Positions 1 through 8,889 of a stretch of DNA of 64,000 nucleotides are shown here, piece after piece. Position 1 is the first letter of the stretch, and each line of letters starts with the position of its first letter. Made by a program: the position numbers and the translations under genes. The notes under the pieces are model-generated. The model was not told where the DNA came from. It saw only the letters and a list, made by a program, of their open reading frames with translations, and ran no database searches. The DNA lies in NCBI RefSeq assembly GCF_038811545.1, contig NZ_CP133319.1, positions 1,488,001-1,552,000 on the forward strand, read 5' to 3'. The stretch comes from Rhodoligotrophos sp. CJ14. GTDB taxonomy: Bacteria > Pseudomonadota > Alphaproteobacteria > Rhizobiales > Im1.

Positions 1-2
1 GC

Positions 3-1166
3 CTTGTCGGCGATGCCATGCCGACCACCAGTGGCATGACCATCGCGATCACGCCATCGGCTGATCTGCCGGCCCCGATCCACGAGGTCACCATCTCCGG
101 CTATGTGAAGGGCGACGTGATCTATGACTTCGATCAGGATCTCGGCGACTTCTTCAGCTACACGGCCATTGACGGGCAGGAGGATCAGGACCACGTGCGC
201 CTGCATGCCCGCCAATCGCGCTTCAGCATCAAGTCCAAGTCGGACACAGCCATCGGCCAGATCCGCACCCTGATCGAGGGTGACTTCCTGTCCGGCGGCT
301 CCTTCGGCGGCACCGATTTCCGCCTGCGCCATGCGTGGGGCGAATGGGACATGACCCCGAACTGGACGTTCGGCGCCGGCCAGACCACCCGCAACTTCGC
401 CTCGCCCTTCACCGGCATCACCACGGTTGACAATAACGGCCCGCTGGGCCTGATTGGCTCGACCCGCGCTCCTCAGGTGCGCCTCACCTGGCATGAGGGG
501 CCGCAGCTATTCGCGGTCGCGATCGAGAACCCGAGCGATGGCCAGTTGATCAACTCCTTCGGCCAGTCATCGAGCAATATTCCGAACTTCACCGCGCGCT
601 GGCAGTATGAAACGGAAGCAGGCCATCAGTTCCTGATCTCGGGTCTTGCGGCCAACTACCACCTGGACGGCGACCTGGACGGTCCCTATGGCAGCGACAG
701 CAAGTTTGGCTGGGGTGTCCAGGCGGCGGCCAATGTGGTCTTCACCGACTTCCTCACCCTCACCACCTCGGTCATGTATGGCGATGGCATCGGCCAGTAC
801 CTGTTCGGCGCGACAGGTGCTTATGTCGACGCGTTCGGCGACATCAAGACGATCGAGGCGCTGGGCGTCTTTGCCGGCTTGATCTTTGATGTCACCGACA
901 CCACCCAGTTCAATGTCGGCTGGGGCTGGAGCGATATGGATCGCAACGATGTCCTCGACACTGGCCTCAACGACGAGAACGTGGAGATGATGTCGCTGCA
1001 CGCCAACATCCTGTGGCGCCCCGTCGATCAGCTCCGTCTCGGCTGGGAAGTCATGTGGGGCCAGCGCGAGCGCACCGCCGGCATCGATCCGGCCATCCCC
1101 GGCAGCGGCGGCACCGTGACCGACGACGCCTGGCGCGCTCAGTTCGGCGCCTGGTTCTACTTCTAG
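3..1166 (+). CDS. Outer-membrane porin (DcaP-like), 5' truncated by window edge
   Basis: The frame is open to the left edge, so this is the C-terminal part of a longer protein and the ATG at 18 need not be the true start. The visible ~385 residues have alternating aromatic/polar strands, many Gly, Asp and Trp residues, the phrase RLHARQSRFSIKSKS near residue 60 and a C-terminal aromatic Phe (GAWFYF). These are typical of beta-barrel outer-membrane proteins recognised by the BAM machinery. The RQSRF pattern is typical of DcaP-like porins, which pass small anionic or aromatic solutes; the substrate here is not inferable. It converges on glgX, with two perfect hairpins between them. The signal peptide is outside the window. 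Confidence 0.75.
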   Translation, partial: LVGDAMPTTSGMTIAITPSADLPAPIHEVTISGYVKGDVIYDFDQDLGDFFSYTAIDGQEDQDHVRLHARQSRFSIKSKSDTAIGQIRTLIEGDFLSGGSFGGTDFRLRHAWGEWDMTPNWTFGAGQTTRNFASPFTGITTVDNNGPLGLIGSTRAPQVRLTWHEGPQLFAVAIENPSDGQLINSFGQSSSNIPNFTARWQYETEAGHQFLISGLAANYHLDGDLDGPYGSDSKFGWGVQAAANVVFTDFLTLTTSVMYGDGIGQYLFGATGAYVDAFGDIKTIEALGVFAGLIFDVTDTTQFNVGWGWSDMDRNDVLDTGLNDENVEMMSLHANILWRPVDQLRLGWEVMWGQRERTAGIDPAIPGSGGTVTDDAWRAQFGAWFYF

Positions 1167-1235
1167 AGCGGAAGCGCTCTAAGCCCAAGCAAAGACTTGG
1201 AGCGGGATGGCGATCCGACGCGAGCCATCCCGCTC
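1164..1235. terminator. Two consecutive hairpins between convergent porin and glgX
   Basis: A 7-bp stem TAGAGCG/CGCTCTA with a GAAG tetraloop (1164-1181) starts on the porin stop codon. It is followed by a 12-bp perfect stem GAGCGGGATGGC / GCCATCCCGCTC (1200-1211 and 1224-1235). Neither is followed by a clear T-run. They sit between convergent stops, so a bidirectional terminator or 3' mRNA protector is the simplest reading. The first hairpin resembles the second half of the dispersed repeats at 8.5, 11.3, 12.7 and 56.5 kb. Confidence 0.5.
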
Positions 1236-1261
1236 TGTCTCACCGGCCCTCGACCATTCTC

Positions 1262-3508
1262 TCACCCCAGATCGCCCAGCGGACGTTCCGAAATATCGAG
1301 AATGGCACCGAGACCCGCGCGCGTGAGCTTTCCGGCCTGCTCCCCGCGATTGAGCACGAACACCAGGAACGAGCGTCCGGTGACCTCATAGACGGCGCCG
1401 ATATTATGGCGCGTGTAGTCCGCCCGCTCCGGAACATTGGTGTCGATCAGGCAGACCCAGTGATTGCCCTCGGCAACCTCCGGCAGCGTGAACTGAACCA
1501 CGTCGTGATGGGCATTGGTGACGATGAGCAGGGTCGCATCATCGCCCCGGCGCTTGATGCCGGTCGGCTGCGCCCGGCCATCCATCAGCATCCCGAAGCA
1601 CTTGGCCTTGGCATCCTCCCACTGCTCCCTTGTCATTTCCTCCCCCGTCGGCGAGATCCAGGTGAGGTCCTTGACGTCCAGGTCCTCGTTATATTCCGTA
1701 CCGAGAAACCTGCCGCGATGGAGAATGGGATAGGTGGTCCGCAAGGCGATCAGCTTGCGCACGAACTCGAGCAGCTGCCGGCCGCGCGGTGAGATGCCCT
1801 CCCAGTTGAGCCAGGTGATTTCATTGTCCTGCGCATAGGCATTGTTATTGCCTTGCTGCGTATGGCCGAACTCATCGCCCGCAAGCAGCATCGGTGTGCC
1901 CTGCGCGAGCAAAAGCGTTGCCAAGAGGTTCCGCTTCTGCCGCTCGCGCAATTCGATGATGGCCTCGTCATCCGTAGGCCCCTCGACCCCGTGATTCCAG
2001 GAATGGTTATTGGAATGGCCGTCGCGATTCTCCTCGCCATTCGCCTCATTGTGCTTCTCGTTATAGGAGACGACATCAGTGAGATTGAATCCGTCATGGG
2101 CGGTGATGAAATTGACGCTCGCCCACGGTCTGCGCCCGCGCTTGTTGAACAGGTCGCCGGAGCCGGCGATGCGCGCCGCAAAGTCCGGCAGCTTTCCCTC
2201 ATCGCCCTTCCAGTAGGAGCGCACCGTGTCGCGGAACTTGTCGTTCCACTCGGCCCATCCCGGCGGAAACTGTCCGACCTGATAGCCGCCGGGACCGATA
2301 TCCCAGGGCTCCGCGATCAGCTTGATCCCGGAAAGCACCGGGTCCTGCCGGCAGGCATCGAGAAAGCCGCCCCCCTCGTCAAACCCGTAAGGCTCGCGGG
2401 CAAGGATCGTCGCGAGATCGAATCGGAAGCCGTCGACGCGCATTTCGGTTGCCCAGTAGCGCAGCGAATCGGCCACCATCTGCAGTACCCGGGGATGGGA
2501 AAGATTGACGGTATTTCCCGTGCCGGTATCGTTGATGTAATAGCGCTTCTGGTCCGGTATCAGCCGATAGTAATTGGCATTGTCGATGCCCTTGAGCGAC
2601 AGGGTCGGCCCCAGCTCATTGCCTTCCGCCGTGTGGTTATAGACCACGTCCAGAATGACCTCGAGCCCGGCTGCGTGGAACTGGTTCACCATCTCCTTGA
2701 ACTCGTTCACGCTGGATGAGTGGAGATAGCGCGGTTCCGGCGCGAAGAAGGCGATGCTGTTATAGCCCCAATAGTTCCTGAGCCCCTTTTCCACGAGATA
2801 GCTGTCATCGACGAAGGCGTGGATCGGCAGGAGCTCGGCTGCCGTCGCGCCGAGATTGCGGATATAGCGCGGAACCCGGTCATGGATGAGGGCTGCGAAT
2901 GTGCCACGTTCATCCTCGGGCAGATGCGGATTGAGCTTGGTGAAGCCCTTCACGTGCATTTCATAGATGACCGTCCTCTCAAACGACGTACGCGGCCGGC
3001 GCTCTGGGCCCCAGGTAAAGGCGGGGTCGACCACCCGGCACTTTGGCATGAGGTGAACGCTGTCCCGGTCATCGAAGGAGAGGTCCTTGTCCGCGTGGCC
3101 GATTTTATAGCCGAACAGCTCTTCCCCCCAGGTGAGTTTGCCGACCAGTTGCTTGGCGTAAGGATCGATCAGCAGCTTGTTCGGATTGAAGCGATGGCCG
3201 GCGTCGGGCTCGTAAGGACCATGCACCCGGTAGCCATAGACCGTGCCGGGCCGCGCTGATGGCAAATAGCCATGCCAGACCTCATCCGTATATTCCGGCA
3301 GCTCGATCCGCTCGATCTCTGTCTCGCCGTCCCCATTGAACAGGCACAGTTCCACCTTCGTGGCATTGGCGGAAAAGATCGCGAAATTGACGCCGAGACC
3401 ATCCCAGGTTGCACCCAGCGGAAACGGCAGGCCCTCGCGAATGGGCGATCTGAGGATTGCTGGCCTGGCAACCCCGGCCGACGGTGCTGATGATCGTTTC
3501 AGCTGCAT
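1262..3508 (-). CDS. glgX: Glycogen debranching enzyme GlgX
   Basis: This is an alpha-1,6-glucosidase (GH13, isoamylase type) that removes limit-dextrin branches during cytoplasmic glycogen breakdown. An N-terminal CBM48 (LPFPLGATWDGLGVNFAIFS) leads into the GH13 barrel. The barrel shows the region motifs VILDVVYNHTAEG, DGFRFDLA (nucleophile Asp), LIAEPWD (acid/base Glu) and FITAHDGF, and YNEKHNEANGEENRDG is characteristic of GlgX. The chosen ATG (MQLKRSSAP) follows a GGGGGC stretch and gives 748 residues; an upstream ATG at 3637 would overlap the next gene. No other glycogen gene is seen nearby. Confidence 0.95.
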   Translation of the reverse strand: MQLKRSSAPSAGVARPAILRSPIREGLPFPLGATWDGLGVNFAIFSANATKVELCLFNGDGETEIERIELPEYTDEVWHGYLPSARPGTVYGYRVHGPYEPDAGHRFNPNKLLIDPYAKQLVGKLTWGEELFGYKIGHADKDLSFDDRDSVHLMPKCRVVDPAFTWGPERRPRTSFERTVIYEMHVKGFTKLNPHLPEDERGTFAALIHDRVPRYIRNLGATAAELLPIHAFVDDSYLVEKGLRNYWGYNSIAFFAPEPRYLHSSSVNEFKEMVNQFHAAGLEVILDVVYNHTAEGNELGPTLSLKGIDNANYYRLIPDQKRYYINDTGTGNTVNLSHPRVLQMVADSLRYWATEMRVDGFRFDLATILAREPYGFDEGGGFLDACRQDPVLSGIKLIAEPWDIGPGGYQVGQFPPGWAEWNDKFRDTVRSYWKGDEGKLPDFAARIAGSGDLFNKRGRRPWASVNFITAHDGFNLTDVVSYNEKHNEANGEENRDGHSNNHSWNHGVEGPTDDEAIIELRERQKRNLLATLLLAQGTPMLLAGDEFGHTQQGNNNAYAQDNEITWLNWEGISPRGRQLLEFVRKLIALRTTYPILHRGRFLGTEYNEDLDVKDLTWISPTGEEMTREQWEDAKAKCFGMLMDGRAQPTGIKRRGDDATLLIVTNAHHDVVQFTLPEVAEGNHWVCLIDTNVPERADYTRHNIGAVYEVTGRSFLVFVLNRGEQAGKLTRAGLGAILDISERPLGDLG

Positions 3509-3605
3509 GGAGCCCCCACATTGCAAAAGAGCACCAGGAGAACCATGGGAGAGAGCTCCCGGTTCCCGATGGAGCGAGTGCAATGCGGGCGCTATCCGCA
3601 ATCCC

Positions 3606-4415
3606 TTACAAGGTTCGGCCGAACAGCATCCCGGCATTGGGCACGACGTCGTTTACGCCCGCAAGCCGCATGCAGTGCCAGGCCAACGCATGATCGCTGG
3701 AGGTGACCGGAAGGCCGATCTCCTCTTCAATCCCCGCGACCTCCTCGCAAAGCCTGAGGCTGGTGCACGAGACGAAGACGGCATCGAGCTTGGCTCGCTT
3801 GGTCAGGGTCTTGATACCCTCGGCGATGGACCGTGGCGAGATCCGCGCCGCATCCCGGTCATCGATCTTGTCGAACGTGCCGAACGCCGCGACATTCACG
3901 CCCTTGCTGTTGAGATAGGCGCGCACGGTCTCGTTCACCTCCGCCGAATAGGGCGTGAGCACGCCGATCCGATCGGCGCCGAAGCTCTTGAAGGCGGCAA
4001 AGGCCGCGGTGATGGGCGTAGTGCAGGCAATACCGGGCCGTGCCTTGCGGATCTCCGCGAAGATCACCTCTTCCCCGAGCGCCATGCTGGCCGAGGTGCA
4101 CCCGAACCCGACCACGTCCAGAGGCAGTCCGGGCAGGATCAGCTCAGTCGCCGGGGCGATCTTGTCGCGCATGGCCCGCAGCGTCTCATTGGTGATGATC
4201 ACGTCATTGAGCACGCGCGTCGAATAGAAGGCGACCCCATCGCCTCGCACCACCTGCCGGAACTCGTGCTCCATGGTCTGGTCGGTTGAAAGGACGAGCA
4301 GGCCGATCGCCGCACGATGAGCAATGCCCTTATCGAGCGTGCAATCCAGCACGCCGAAGTCGATGAAATCCACGTCTGCGCTCTGTGTGGTCTTGGCCGC
4401 AAGCGATGATGTCAT
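3606..4415 (-). CDS. Maleate isomerase / Asp-Glu racemase superfamily protein
   Basis: The protein has 269 residues. It belongs to the arylmalonate decarboxylase / maleate cis-trans isomerase branch of the Asp/Glu racemase fold, where paired cysteines act on alpha-carbons of carboxylates. Both expected cysteines are visible, in GFGCTSAS and in FVSCTSLR, and the C-terminal SSDHALAWHCMRLAG is typical of the family. The start follows a GGAG Shine-Dalgarno at good spacing; an upstream in-frame ATG would run into dadA. It lies 13 bp downstream of the D-amino acid dehydrogenase gene on the same strand, so the two are probably co-transcribed. The pairing suggests a role in D-amino acid or dicarboxylate metabolism; the exact reaction is unknown. 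Confidence 0.8.
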   Translation of the reverse strand: MTSSLAAKTTQSADVDFIDFGVLDCTLDKGIAHRAAIGLLVLSTDQTMEHEFRQVVRGDGVAFYSTRVLNDVIITNETLRAMRDKIAPATELILPGLPLDVVGFGCTSASMALGEEVIFAEIRKARPGIACTTPITAAFAAFKSFGADRIGVLTPYSAEVNETVRAYLNSKGVNVAAFGTFDKIDDRDAARISPRSIAEGIKTLTKRAKLDAVFVSCTSLRLCEEVAGIEEEIGLPVTSSDHALAWHCMRLAGVNDVVPNAGMLFGRTL

Positions 4416-4428
4416 GACAAATCTCCGG

Positions 4429-5670
4429 TCAGGCAGCGAGTCCATCCAGCGGGATCGCCGGGGTGCGGCCGGCGATCATATCGGCCGCGATTCGGGCTGA
4501 GCCGTTCGACATCGTCCAGCCGATATGGCCGTGGCCCGTATTGAAGAACAGGTTGCGATACCGGCTCGGGCCGATGATCGGCATATTGGTCGGGGTCATT
4601 GGCCGAAGGCCCGCCCACATGAAGGCGCGATCGTAATCGGCCCCATCGGGATAGAGTTCCTGCACGATACCCTTCATGAAGGTGAAGTCGTCGGGCTTAT
4701 GGCTGGTATTATAGCCGGCGAATTCCGCTGTGGCGGTCACCCGCACGCGGTCTCCCATGCGGGTGATCGCGACGAGATTATTCTCATCCACCGATGCGAT
4801 GGTCGGTGCGGCGCCATGATTGCCGATCGGAATGGTGAGCGAATAGCCCTTCACCGGATAGATCGGCAGATCAATCCCGATGGGCCTCGCCAGGATCGGG
4901 CTGTAATTGCCGGCGGAGAGCACGTAGAGATCGCCCTTAACCTCTCCTTTGTCGGTCTGAACACTCGCGACCTGATTGCCCGACACATTGATTCGCGTGA
5001 CCGCGGTCCCTGTGCGGAATTCCGCCCCGCGCTCGATGCACAGCTTGGCCAATCCGTTGGTGAACTTGTTGCAATCGCCCGTCTCATCCGTCGGGCAATA
5101 GACCGCGCCCGCGATCTTGTGGGCAGCCGAGGCCAGCGATGGATCGAGCTTCAGGATCTCGTCGCGGCTGATCGTGCGCATCTCCTGGCCGTCATCGGCG
5201 AGGATCTTCATATGAGCGATGCCGCGCTCGAGCGAGGCCTCGTCGCGATAGAAATACATGATGCCGCGGGCGTTATTGTCGAATTGGATGTTCTCCCGCG
5301 CCACAACCTCATGCAGCACACCTTGCGAATAGGTCGCGAGCCTGTGCTTGCGCAGCGTATTGATGCGCGCCCGCTCTTCCGTGCATTGCGCGAGAAATTT
5401 GAGCGACCAGGTCCACAGCCGCGGATCAAGTGACGGCTTGAACCGCAGCGCCTGATTCTTCTTCACCAGCGATTTGAGCAGGATCATCGGCGCCTGCGGT
5501 GACGACCAGGCGAAAGAATGGCCCGGGGCCACCATCCCGGCATTGCCCCAGCTCGTCTCTTCCGCCACCTGCGGCTGCTTCTCGATGAGCGTGACTTCAT
5601 GCCCATCCTGCTGCAGCTGGTAAGCTGTCGTGACCCCGACGACCCCTCCTCCAATGACAACGACCTTCAT
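4429..5670 (-). CDS. dadA: D-amino acid dehydrogenase (DadA-like)
   Basis: This 413-residue FAD enzyme oxidatively deaminates D-amino acids to 2-oxoacids, normally as a membrane-associated dehydrogenase feeding the respiratory chain. The N-terminal dinucleotide fold KVVVIGGGVVGVTTAY is followed by EETSWGNAGMVAPGHSFAW, characteristic of DadA. The C-terminal GLRPMTPTNMPIIGPSRYRNLFFNTGHGHIGW pattern (read in pieces) matches the family. Length fits DadA (about 415-430). It is the first gene of a two-gene unit with the racemase/isomerase-like gene. A paralogous enzyme is encoded at 48.8-50.1 kb. Confidence 0.9.
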   Translation of the reverse strand: MKVVVIGGGVVGVTTAYQLQQDGHEVTLIEKQPQVAEETSWGNAGMVAPGHSFAWSSPQAPMILLKSLVKKNQALRFKPSLDPRLWTWSLKFLAQCTEERARINTLRKHRLATYSQGVLHEVVARENIQFDNNARGIMYFYRDEASLERGIAHMKILADDGQEMRTISRDEILKLDPSLASAAHKIAGAVYCPTDETGDCNKFTNGLAKLCIERGAEFRTGTAVTRINVSGNQVASVQTDKGEVKGDLYVLSAGNYSPILARPIGIDLPIYPVKGYSLTIPIGNHGAAPTIASVDENNLVAITRMGDRVRVTATAEFAGYNTSHKPDDFTFMKGIVQELYPDGADYDRAFMWAGLRPMTPTNMPIIGPSRYRNLFFNTGHGHIGWTMSNGSARIAADMIAGRTPAIPLDGLAA

Positions 5671-6072
5671 TGATCACCCCTGCCGCCGACCTGTGAAACC
5701 TAGCCCTCGTTCGGACCTTATTGTCCCCGACGAGCAGCCTATGGCCGCCACCAACCACCGTCAATGCATGGCGGTCGCTCATTATACACTTCTGTGCTGA
5801 ATTCTGCGTGCAGCACCGCGGACGCTGAACGAGAACCCCAGAACCTGTCCGTAAACTGATTTTAAGAATTTAGCAGAAAATCACTAGGCCTGCTACGACG
5901 CGCGACTAAAACTCAGCAGACGTCGCTTTTCCCGCGGAAAACAACGCCCTCAGCATCCGGCATTTTTTGCCACAAAGTGATACAATTTATTACATTTGTT
6001 TTAAGCCATATTCATCAGCCGTTCACCGGTACAGCTGATATGAATAAACTTGTAAGTAACGGAGGAATTCTG
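5671..6072. other. 402-bp intergenic region, no gene
   Basis: This is a divergent control region between dadA and the RcnB-like gene. It is visibly more AT-rich than its surroundings from about 5850 onward. It contains a near-palindrome TTTTCCCGCGGAAAA at 5927-5941. The Shine-Dalgarno GGAGGA for the downstream gene is at 6061-6066. I see no convincing promoter hexamers and no small ORF with its own ribosome site. Confidence 0.5.
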
Positions 6073-6423
6073 ATGAAGCGACTGTTCGCAGCGGCGATTG
6101 CTCTTTCAATGCTCGCAGTGCCTGCGGCTGAAGCACAGCAGCGCTACCAGCAGCACCGGCCTGCACCCCATTACGTCCATCCCAAGGTTGAGAAGAAGGT
6201 CGTTCACAAGGAGGTCGTCAAAAAGAAGGTTGTGAAGCGCCCAGCTTGGAAAAGGGGCAACCGCTTTTCCGAATGGCGCAGATACCAGGCTGTTCGTGAT
6301 TACCACCGCTACGGACTGCGCCGGCCGGCACCGGGCCAGCAATGGATCCGCGTGGGCAATGAGTTCATCCTGGTCGGTGTCGCGACCGGCATCATTGCAG
6401 GCATCATAGCGGCCAGCCGTTGA
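6073..6423 (+). CDS. RcnB-like small periplasmic protein
   Basis: The protein has 116 residues with a clear signal peptide (MKRLFAAAIALSMLAVPAAEA). It continues with a basic Lys/Val-rich stretch (VEKKVVHKEVVKKKVVKR) and ends in the RcnB-type module YHRYGLRRPAPGQQWIRVGN followed by a hydrophobic Gly/Ile C-terminus. E. coli RcnB contributes to periplasmic nickel/cobalt homeostasis; alphaproteobacterial relatives are numerous and mostly uncharacterised, so a metal role is inference. The start is fixed by GGAGGA 6 bases upstream. A strong terminator follows. Confidence 0.75.
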   Translation: MKRLFAAAIALSMLAVPAAEAQQRYQQHRPAPHYVHPKVEKKVVHKEVVKKKVVKRPAWKRGNRFSEWRRYQAVRDYHRYGLRRPAPGQQWIRVGNEFILVGVATGIIAGIIAASR

Positions 6424-6468
6424 TCACTGTGGATCGCCTTTGGTTGCATAGAGTTTCGACGCCCGACT

Positions 6469-6494
6469 GCCCCGCCAACCGGCGGGGCTTTTTT
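6469..6494 (+). terminator. Rho-independent terminator
   Basis: An 8-bp GC stem GCCCCGCC / GGCGGGGC with an AACC loop is followed by six T residues (6489-6494). It lies 46 bases after the stop of the RcnB-like gene and is the best intrinsic terminator in the window. Confidence 0.9.
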
Positions 6495-6564
6495 GCGTCT
6501 ACGCTAGAGCCAATGGTCTCAGGGTCAGCATGGCCGGGCGATCGGAGAAGCGGAAGGACCAGGC

Positions 6565-7293
6565 CTATTCCGCTGCAATGGCCGCAGGCCGCGCCGCTTG
6601 CGGGTCCAGCCAGTGATCGAGAAACCTCATGAGCCAGACGCGGACGGCCGCGTCATAGAGCCTGCGCCCCTCGAAATGCATGCGGCGTGATTGGGCATTC
6701 GGAAGATCGAGCCGGCCGGCGCCCCGCACCGTCCACCGATGCAGCATCTGCAGAGTGATTTCTGGATGGAACTGAATGCCATAGGCCCGCTCGCCGAAGC
6801 GGAACGCCTGGTTCTCGAAATGCTCCCCGCGCGCCAGGAGTTCAGCCCCCGCGGGAAGGGAGAAGCCCTCCCTGTGCCAGTGATAGACATGGCTCGGCCA
6901 ATGGAACAGGGCTTGCCCGGCGGGTGTTGGAAAGATCGGATAATAGCCGATCTCGACCAGCCCATGTTGATGCGGCGCGACAGTGCCGCCGAGATGCCGC
7001 GCAAGCATCTGCGCGCCCAGGCATATGCCGAGAAAGGGCTTGTTTTCCTTCAGGACAACGCCGATCCAATCCGTCTCGCGCCGGATGAACTCCTCGCAGT
7101 CATTGGCGCTCATTGGCCCGCCGAAGATCACGACGCCGTCGTGCTCCTCCAGCGTCTCAGGCAACGGGCAGCCCAGGCACGGCCGGCGGATGTCGAGCGC
7201 AAAGCCGCGCTCCTTGAGTATCAACCCCACTCTTCCGGGGCTCGAACTCGCTTGATGGACAACGATGAGGATTTTTCGAAGCGAAGCGCTCAT
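6565..7293 (-). CDS. Class I glutamine amidotransferase domain protein (GuaA-like)
   Basis: This 242-residue stand-alone class I amidotransferase domain has the nucleophile elbow GICLGAQ (catalytic Cys), the region VVIFGGPMSAND and a C-terminal YGIQFHPEIT carrying the catalytic His-x-Glu pair. No synthetase domain is attached. Free-standing homologues are often annotated as GMP synthase-like amidotransferases or gamma-glutamyl hydrolases, so the partner or substrate is unknown. The ATG at 7293 gives the domain without the long unconserved N-terminus available upstream; no strong Shine-Dalgarno decides it. Confidence 0.75.
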   Translation of the reverse strand: MSASLRKILIVVHQASSSPGRVGLILKERGFALDIRRPCLGCPLPETLEEHDGVVIFGGPMSANDCEEFIRRETDWIGVVLKENKPFLGICLGAQMLARHLGGTVAPHQHGLVEIGYYPIFPTPAGQALFHWPSHVYHWHREGFSLPAGAELLARGEHFENQAFRFGERAYGIQFHPEITLQMLHRWTVRGAGRLDLPNAQSRRMHFEGRRLYDAAVRVWLMRFLDHWLDPQAARPAAIAAE

Positions 7294-7419
7294 ATAGCAA
7301 CCAGGTCCTGGCACAACGGCCATTCGGCACTGGATATTTATTGTTTCATATTCTTTAGAAAAGGTCGATGGCATGCATTGCATGGTCGCATGGCCATATC
7401 TGCAATGCTTCAGCCCCGC

Positions 7420-8475
7420 TCAGAACCCCAACCGCAGCGAGATCTCGATAATCGCGCGGCTCCCCGGTATGTCCCTGGGCAGTCGCTTGAACGGGGCGGC
7501 GGCGCGGATCGCGCGCAAGCCCACCAGATCGAGATCGCGATGGCCGGAGGATTTGGTGAGCTCCACGCTCGCGAGCTGTCCCTGCCGGGTGATGATCGCC
7601 TGATACCGTGCCACCCCCGACCGCGACCGGCTGCCGGGGGGATAAACCAGTTTCGCGATGATCTTGTCCCGCAGCTGATTGAGATAGGGATCACCGCCGC
7701 CGCCCGGTCCGCTGCTCACGCCGGAGAAGCCACGGGCGGGGCTCGGCAGCTCGAAGGCAGGCGGCAGATCGAGCTTGGGCACGCCCGCCATCATCTGCGG
7801 CGTCTCCGCGGCCTTGGGCTCGGTCCCCGTTTCTGATTCGGCAAGCTTGGGCACCTCCGGCGCGGGCTTCTCGACCGGCGTCACCTTCTGCGGTGAAACC
7901 TCTGGCTTGGCCGGCTGCGGCTTTTCCTCTGGCTCCTGCACCTTGGGGGCATCTTCCGGGGCAAGCTGCGTATTGTCCGTCGCACCGCTCTGACGCAATT
8001 GCGGCTGTGGCTGCTCGGGTTCGGGTTTCTTCTCCGGCTCGGGTTCCGGCTGCGGCTCCTCTTTGGCTGGCGGTTCGGGTTCGGGAACGGTCACCAGCTC
8101 GACGGGAATTGCGGGGGGCGCTTCGAACCGATCTGTATTTGGAAATTCATAGATGGCTGCTGCAAATGCGATGAGGTGCAAAGCAAGCGCCATGAGGCAG
8201 GTTATTCCCCACCGCAGCCATTCCCGACGCGTTGAACCCGAACCTGCTGGGGTGAGAGGCTCGGGCTGTACGGTTTCGAGGATCGACGCGTCGGCAGTGC
8301 TCAGGGCAATCTTCCCATCTGATCGGATTGGATCGGCATAAGTACCGGATCTCGGCAATTTCGCCCAGGCCCGCGGCACCGTGCAGCCACCCCAAGCTCC
8401 ATGTGAAATCAAAATGGCCTGATCATGTCTGCTCAGCCCACGCAAACAGGAACGAAACCACGTTGTCCCGCCCAT
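7420..8475 (-). CDS. TonB-like energy-transducing protein
   Basis: The protein has 351 residues. A cytoplasmic N-terminus is followed by one membrane helix (WGITCLMALALHLIAFAAAI), a long periplasmic Pro/Glu/Lys-rich linker (PEPEPPAKEEPQPEPEPEKK and similar) and a C-terminal TonB domain of about 75 residues (RYQAIITRQGQLASVELTKS ... RAIIEISLRLGF). This is the standard TonB layout for coupling inner-membrane proton motive force to outer-membrane receptors. No exbB/exbD or TonB-dependent receptor gene is visible nearby. The start at 8475 is the first ATG downstream of the repeat at 8494-8586; the longer frame would translate the repeat. Confidence 0.85.
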   Translation of the reverse strand: MGGTTWFRSCLRGLSRHDQAILISHGAWGGCTVPRAWAKLPRSGTYADPIRSDGKIALSTADASILETVQPEPLTPAGSGSTRREWLRWGITCLMALALHLIAFAAAIYEFPNTDRFEAPPAIPVELVTVPEPEPPAKEEPQPEPEPEKKPEPEQPQPQLRQSGATDNTQLAPEDAPKVQEPEEKPQPAKPEVSPQKVTPVEKPAPEVPKLAESETGTEPKAAETPQMMAGVPKLDLPPAFELPSPARGFSGVSSGPGGGGDPYLNQLRDKIIAKLVYPPGSRSRSGVARYQAIITRQGQLASVELTKSSGHRDLDLVGLRAIRAAAPFKRLPRDIPGSRAIIEISLRLGF

Positions 8476-8493
8476 GAAGCTGCGCCTATGATA

Positions 8494-8586
8494 TAGAGCA
8501 TTTTCGAGCGGAGTGGATACCGGTTCGCGCAAAGAAGATGCCGTCAACCAACGGCTTAGAGCGGTTTCAGTTCGCGCAAAATGCGA
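8494..8586. repeat. Dispersed two-hairpin intergenic repeat, copy A
   Basis: It begins TAGAGCATTTTCGAGCGGAG and includes TGGATACCGGTTCGCGC, matching copies at 11287, 12719 and 56469. The first hairpin pairs GCATTTTC and GCGAA-type segments with their complements downstream of an ACCGGT centre. The second half (TTAGAGCGGTTTC) is shorter and diverges, ending CGCGCAAAATGCGAC. It sits between the divergent TonB-like gene and the small lipoprotein gene. Confidence 0.75.
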
Positions 8587-8621
8587 CGCCGGCTCTGGCA
8601 ACCATGTCTGGATGCACCATG

Positions 8622-8750
8622 ATGCGCATTCTTCTCGCGACTTTATTGGCTCTTCTGCTAGCCGGGTGCGAAACACTCTCGCCCACGGCGACGGTCCGCG
8701 GCAACTCCGATATTATGCGCGGCTCGGCCGGGGTGGGAATTCCCTTGTGA
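8622..8750 (+). CDS. Small lipoprotein, unknown function
   Basis: This 42-residue ORF has a complete lipoprotein signal: MRILLATLLALLLAGCETLS, with lipobox LLAGC and Cys at residue 16. The mature part of about 27 residues (TATVRGNSDIMRGSAGVGIPL) shows no known domain. No strong Shine-Dalgarno is seen, and an alternative ATG lies one codon upstream. Small entericidin-like or peptidoglycan-associated lipoproteins are possible analogies, but no function is assigned. Confidence 0.5.
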   Translation: MRILLATLLALLLAGCETLSPTATVRGNSDIMRGSAGVGIPL

Positions 8751-8889
8751 TCTCTTTGGCAGCAATGGGCAGCCCCAGTGCTTGCGATCTCAAACTATTG
8801 GCCGAGTTGGTTACGCCGGGAAAAGCTGCTATTTCGCAACCGGCTACACGAGGAACCTAGCGGATAGCGCTCAAGGGGACGAGAGACCT

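Noticed and set aside
8476-8676. Longer TonB-like protein start at 8676
   Set aside because: The added residues would be translated from repeat copy A.
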